This document shows positions 62,038-64,000 of a DNA stretch of 64,000 bases, piece by piece (the first letter of the stretch is position 1; the number at the start of each line of letters is the position of its first letter). Under the pieces are notes generated by a model that was given only the letters and a program-made list of their open reading frames with translations, did no database searches and was not told the origin of the DNA. The position numbers and the translations under genes were made by a program. Origin of the DNA: Zonotrichia leucophrys gambelii. Its lineage: Eukaryota; Chordata; Aves; Passeriformes; Passerellidae. The stretch spans positions 73,339,894-73,403,893 of the forward strand of contig NC_088200.1 of assembly GCF_028769735.1 (NCBI RefSeq), written 5' to 3'.

Positions 62038-62388
62038 TGGTGGATGGATGGATGGATGGATGGATGGATGGATGGATGGATGGATGGATGGATGATGGAT
62101 GGATGGATGGATGGATGGATGGATGGATGGATGGATGAGGGATGGATGGATGATGGATGGATGGATGGATGGATGGATGGATGGATGGATGGATGGATGG
62201 TGGGTGGATGGATGGATGCATGGGTGGATGGATGGATGGATGGATGGATGGATGGATGGATGGATGGATGGATGGATGATGGATGGATGGATGGATGGAT
62301 TAGGGATGGATGATGGATGGATGGATGGGTGGATGGATGGATGCATGGATGGATGGATGGATGGATGCATGGATGGATGGATGGAAGG
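62038..62388 (+). repeat. (GGAT)n satellite, inverted orientation, block D
   Basis: About 350 bases of GGAT units with GCAT and GGGT variants, complementary to block C. It ends at the left edge of the LTR insertion. Confidence 0.97.
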
Positions 62389-62393
62389 ATAAT

Positions 62394-63715
62394 TATGGTG
62401 GTTTGACCAGGAAGAAGTGGGAATACTGGGAAGCTGTGATCAAACCAATGGATGCTCGGAGTTTGATATTGGCACCTGGTGTGACCAGTGCGGTTTGGAC
62501 ACACCTCCGAGAATACACAGGGGTTAAAAAGCAGAGCTTCGGCCCTGAGAGGCCTCTTGGGACGTTGAGGGAAAGAGGTCAGATCTCCCTCCCCTGTCCA
62601 GCCGCTGCTGCTGGGCGGGGGAGGGGCAGCCATTCGGTAGGCTGGGGCCTGGACAGAGATGGGGGTGAGAAGGCCCTCGAGGATGGAAGGGTGGAGGAGC
62701 AGCCCCAAGAGACATCGGGCAGCCTTTTCCCCCCCCAGGAGGGAGAGAGGAGAGTCGGCGTCTGAATGTGATAGCAGCCGGCCCAGGAGGAGAAAAGGGG
62801 GAGAAGGGTGCAGCCCGGCCGCAGCAGCAGCGCCTGTGGGAGTGCCGGAGTGCTCCGGGACAGACAGAGACTGAAATTTTTAACCCCTTTCTTACATGAT
62901 TGGGGCCTTGCAAAAATGCTGATCCTCCTCGGAGCTGAATAAGAAGGGAGATAGGAGATGAGATGAGACAAGGACCTGGCCCGAAGGATGTAGAAATGAT
63001 TGAGTGAGAAGAGATGACTGTAGTGGCCTTTTGGCTGGACTTTTCTTGTGGCCATGGACTCAGTTTGTTCCTGTGACACAGAGACTGCACTTGGGGGGAA
63101 GCAGTGCCTCGGAGCCAGGAGGTTTCATCGTGGGGACCCCTCGCCCCCAGGGGGTTGGAAAAATATGGGGGGGACAGATGTCCCAAAGCAGAGACTGTGC
63201 CTTTTTGGAGTGAGACAAGGCATCCTTGAAAGACAACCCTAGAAGCAGCTCTGGTCCATGCACAGTGGTGAGAGCACTGAGCATGGAAGGAAGATGTCAC
63301 AAGCGGCAAAAGGACTTTTCCGGGCAGTGCTGAGTGACATTGGAAGCACACGAGGTTTCAGCGTGTTTCCAGGGAAAGACTATGGAACAAGAAGGACTCC
63401 TCTCCTCTTCATGGACTGAAGTTTGAGTATTCTAAAGGGTGGTGTCAGGCTGGGCAGTTGGTGATTTGGGAGAATGTATCGGATTGGGAAATTCTGGTGT
63501 TGGGGAGGAGGAAAGTTTTTTTTGTAAGGTTTTCAATTTTTTTTTCCCTTTTCCTCATAGTTTTTTTCTATTTTCCTGTAGTTTAGGTAATAAAGTGTTC
63601 TTTATGTTTAAGCTGGAGCCTGTTTTGCTTATTCCTGGTCACATCTCACAGCAGACCCCAGGGAGAGGGTGTTTTCATGGGGGCACTGGCTCTGTGCCAG
63701 GCTCAAACCATGACA
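62394..63715 (+). mobile_element. Solo LTR of an endogenous retrovirus nested in the GGAT satellite, about 1.32 kb
   Basis: The ends are imperfect inverted repeats: 'tatggtggtttgacc' on the left and 'ggctcaaaccatgaca' on the right. ATAAT flanks both ends (62,389-62,393 and 63,716-63,720), which fits a 5-bp target-site duplication. An AATAAA signal at 63,589-63,594 is followed by a T/G-rich stretch and a roughly 120-bp U5-like tail, which I recall from abundant songbird LTRs ('cactggctctgtgccaggc'). The expected initial TG is missing or displaced by a base or two. No gag-pol-env sequence is present between two LTRs, so this is a solo LTR. A 275-residue antisense frame at 62,524-63,351 is Pro/Ser/Gly-rich and has no recognised domain. 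Confidence 0.8.
63589..63594 (+). terminator. Polyadenylation signal AATAAA inside the LTR
   Basis: The canonical hexamer lies about 120 bp before the LTR 3' end, at the R/U5 side, where it would end retroviral transcripts. Confidence 0.6.
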
Positions 63716-63762
63716 ATAATGGATGGATGCATGGATGGATGGATGCATGGATGGATGGATGG
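63716..63762 (+). repeat. (GGAT)n remnant, block E, downstream of the LTR
   Basis: Ten GGAT/GCAT units in the same orientation as block D. D and E were presumably one array before the LTR inserted. Confidence 0.93.
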
Positions 63763-64000
63763 ACCCTGCAGGAATACAGTGAATTATGCTCTCCTAAAGG
63801 GCTTCCAGGACCTTTTGGAGGTGCATCCCTCTGGGATCTGAGGTTGGGGAAGTGGATGGAAGTGGATGAAGGCAAGGCCTCCCTGTGAAAATGCAGCTTG
63901 CCTGCTCTCCCTGCTGTTCCTCCCTTGAACTCAGGCTTCCTTAAAATTAGAGTCTGGAAATAGGAGTTGAGTTAAACTTGTGATGAATTTCTTGATTAAT
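63763..64000. other. Unique DNA at the window end
   Basis: Unique sequence with no recognised feature. Confidence 0.5.

Noticed and set aside
60842..62095. 417-residue open frame rich in His-Pro-Ser-Ile
   Set aside because: It is the translation of a four-base tandem repeat. The same peptide appears in several frames and on the other strand as Met-Asp-Gly-Trp repeats.
60458..62388. CRISPR-like array
   Set aside because: The repeats are four bases long with no spacers, and the DNA is vertebrate.
1..64000. tRNA, rRNA or microRNA genes
   Set aside because: I looked for cloverleaf-like and strong hairpin patterns by eye and found none I could support. A covariance-model search was not possible.

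Overview
The window reads as nuclear DNA from a bird, most likely a songbird (passerine). Three things point that way: 3' ends of CR1 LINE elements, an LTR at about 46.9-47.3 kb and another at 62.4-63.7 kb that resemble retroviral LTR families I know from passerine genomes, and long unique stretches with few interspersed repeats but many microsatellites. There is no bacterial-style gene density and no open reading frame I can defend as a protein-coding gene. All the longer open frames lie in simple repeats, in the CR1 copy, or antisense inside an LTR.

Layout. From 1 to about 34 kb the sequence is AT-leaning and mostly unique, as in a large intron or intergenic DNA. It holds two CR1 fragments (about 1.74-1.89 kb and 16.67-17.35 kb), scattered poly(A), (AT)n and A/C-rich low-complexity tracts, and a perfect 24-bp palindrome at 29,699. 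From about 34.5 to 37 kb the base composition changes to long (CT)n/(GA)n tracts with moderately many CpGs, and three strong-looking splice donors lie on the minus strand at 34,098, 34,571 and 36,200. A second, denser CpG island covers 38.88-39.42 kb. I read 34.5-39.4 kb as a promoter and 5'-exon region, probably of a gene transcribed leftwards, but I cannot name the gene.

Directly next to the second island, 39,437-40,705 is a tandem duplication of a unit of about 625-644 bp, and each unit carries its own 23-bp triple subrepeat. From 40.7 to 60.4 kb the sequence is again mostly unique, broken by a roughly 160-bp (GGGAA)n array, the ERV LTR at 46.9-47.3 kb, a cluster of AT-rich pentamer arrays at 48.8-49.3 kb, a 16-bp and a roughly 70-bp minisatellite (52.3 and 53.1 kb), and a (TTTTA)n array at 54.0-54.2 kb.

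The end of the window is the most unusual part. A (CATCC/GGATG)n tetranucleotide satellite of about 2 kb (60.46-62.39 kb) changes strand orientation three times, giving very large inverted repeats. A roughly 1.3-kb solo LTR with a candidate 5-bp target-site duplication has landed inside it, and the array resumes on the far side. No new multi-gene system is visible. The points most worth checking are the strand-switching satellite with its nested LTR, the tandem duplication at the CpG island, and the putative promoter and exons.
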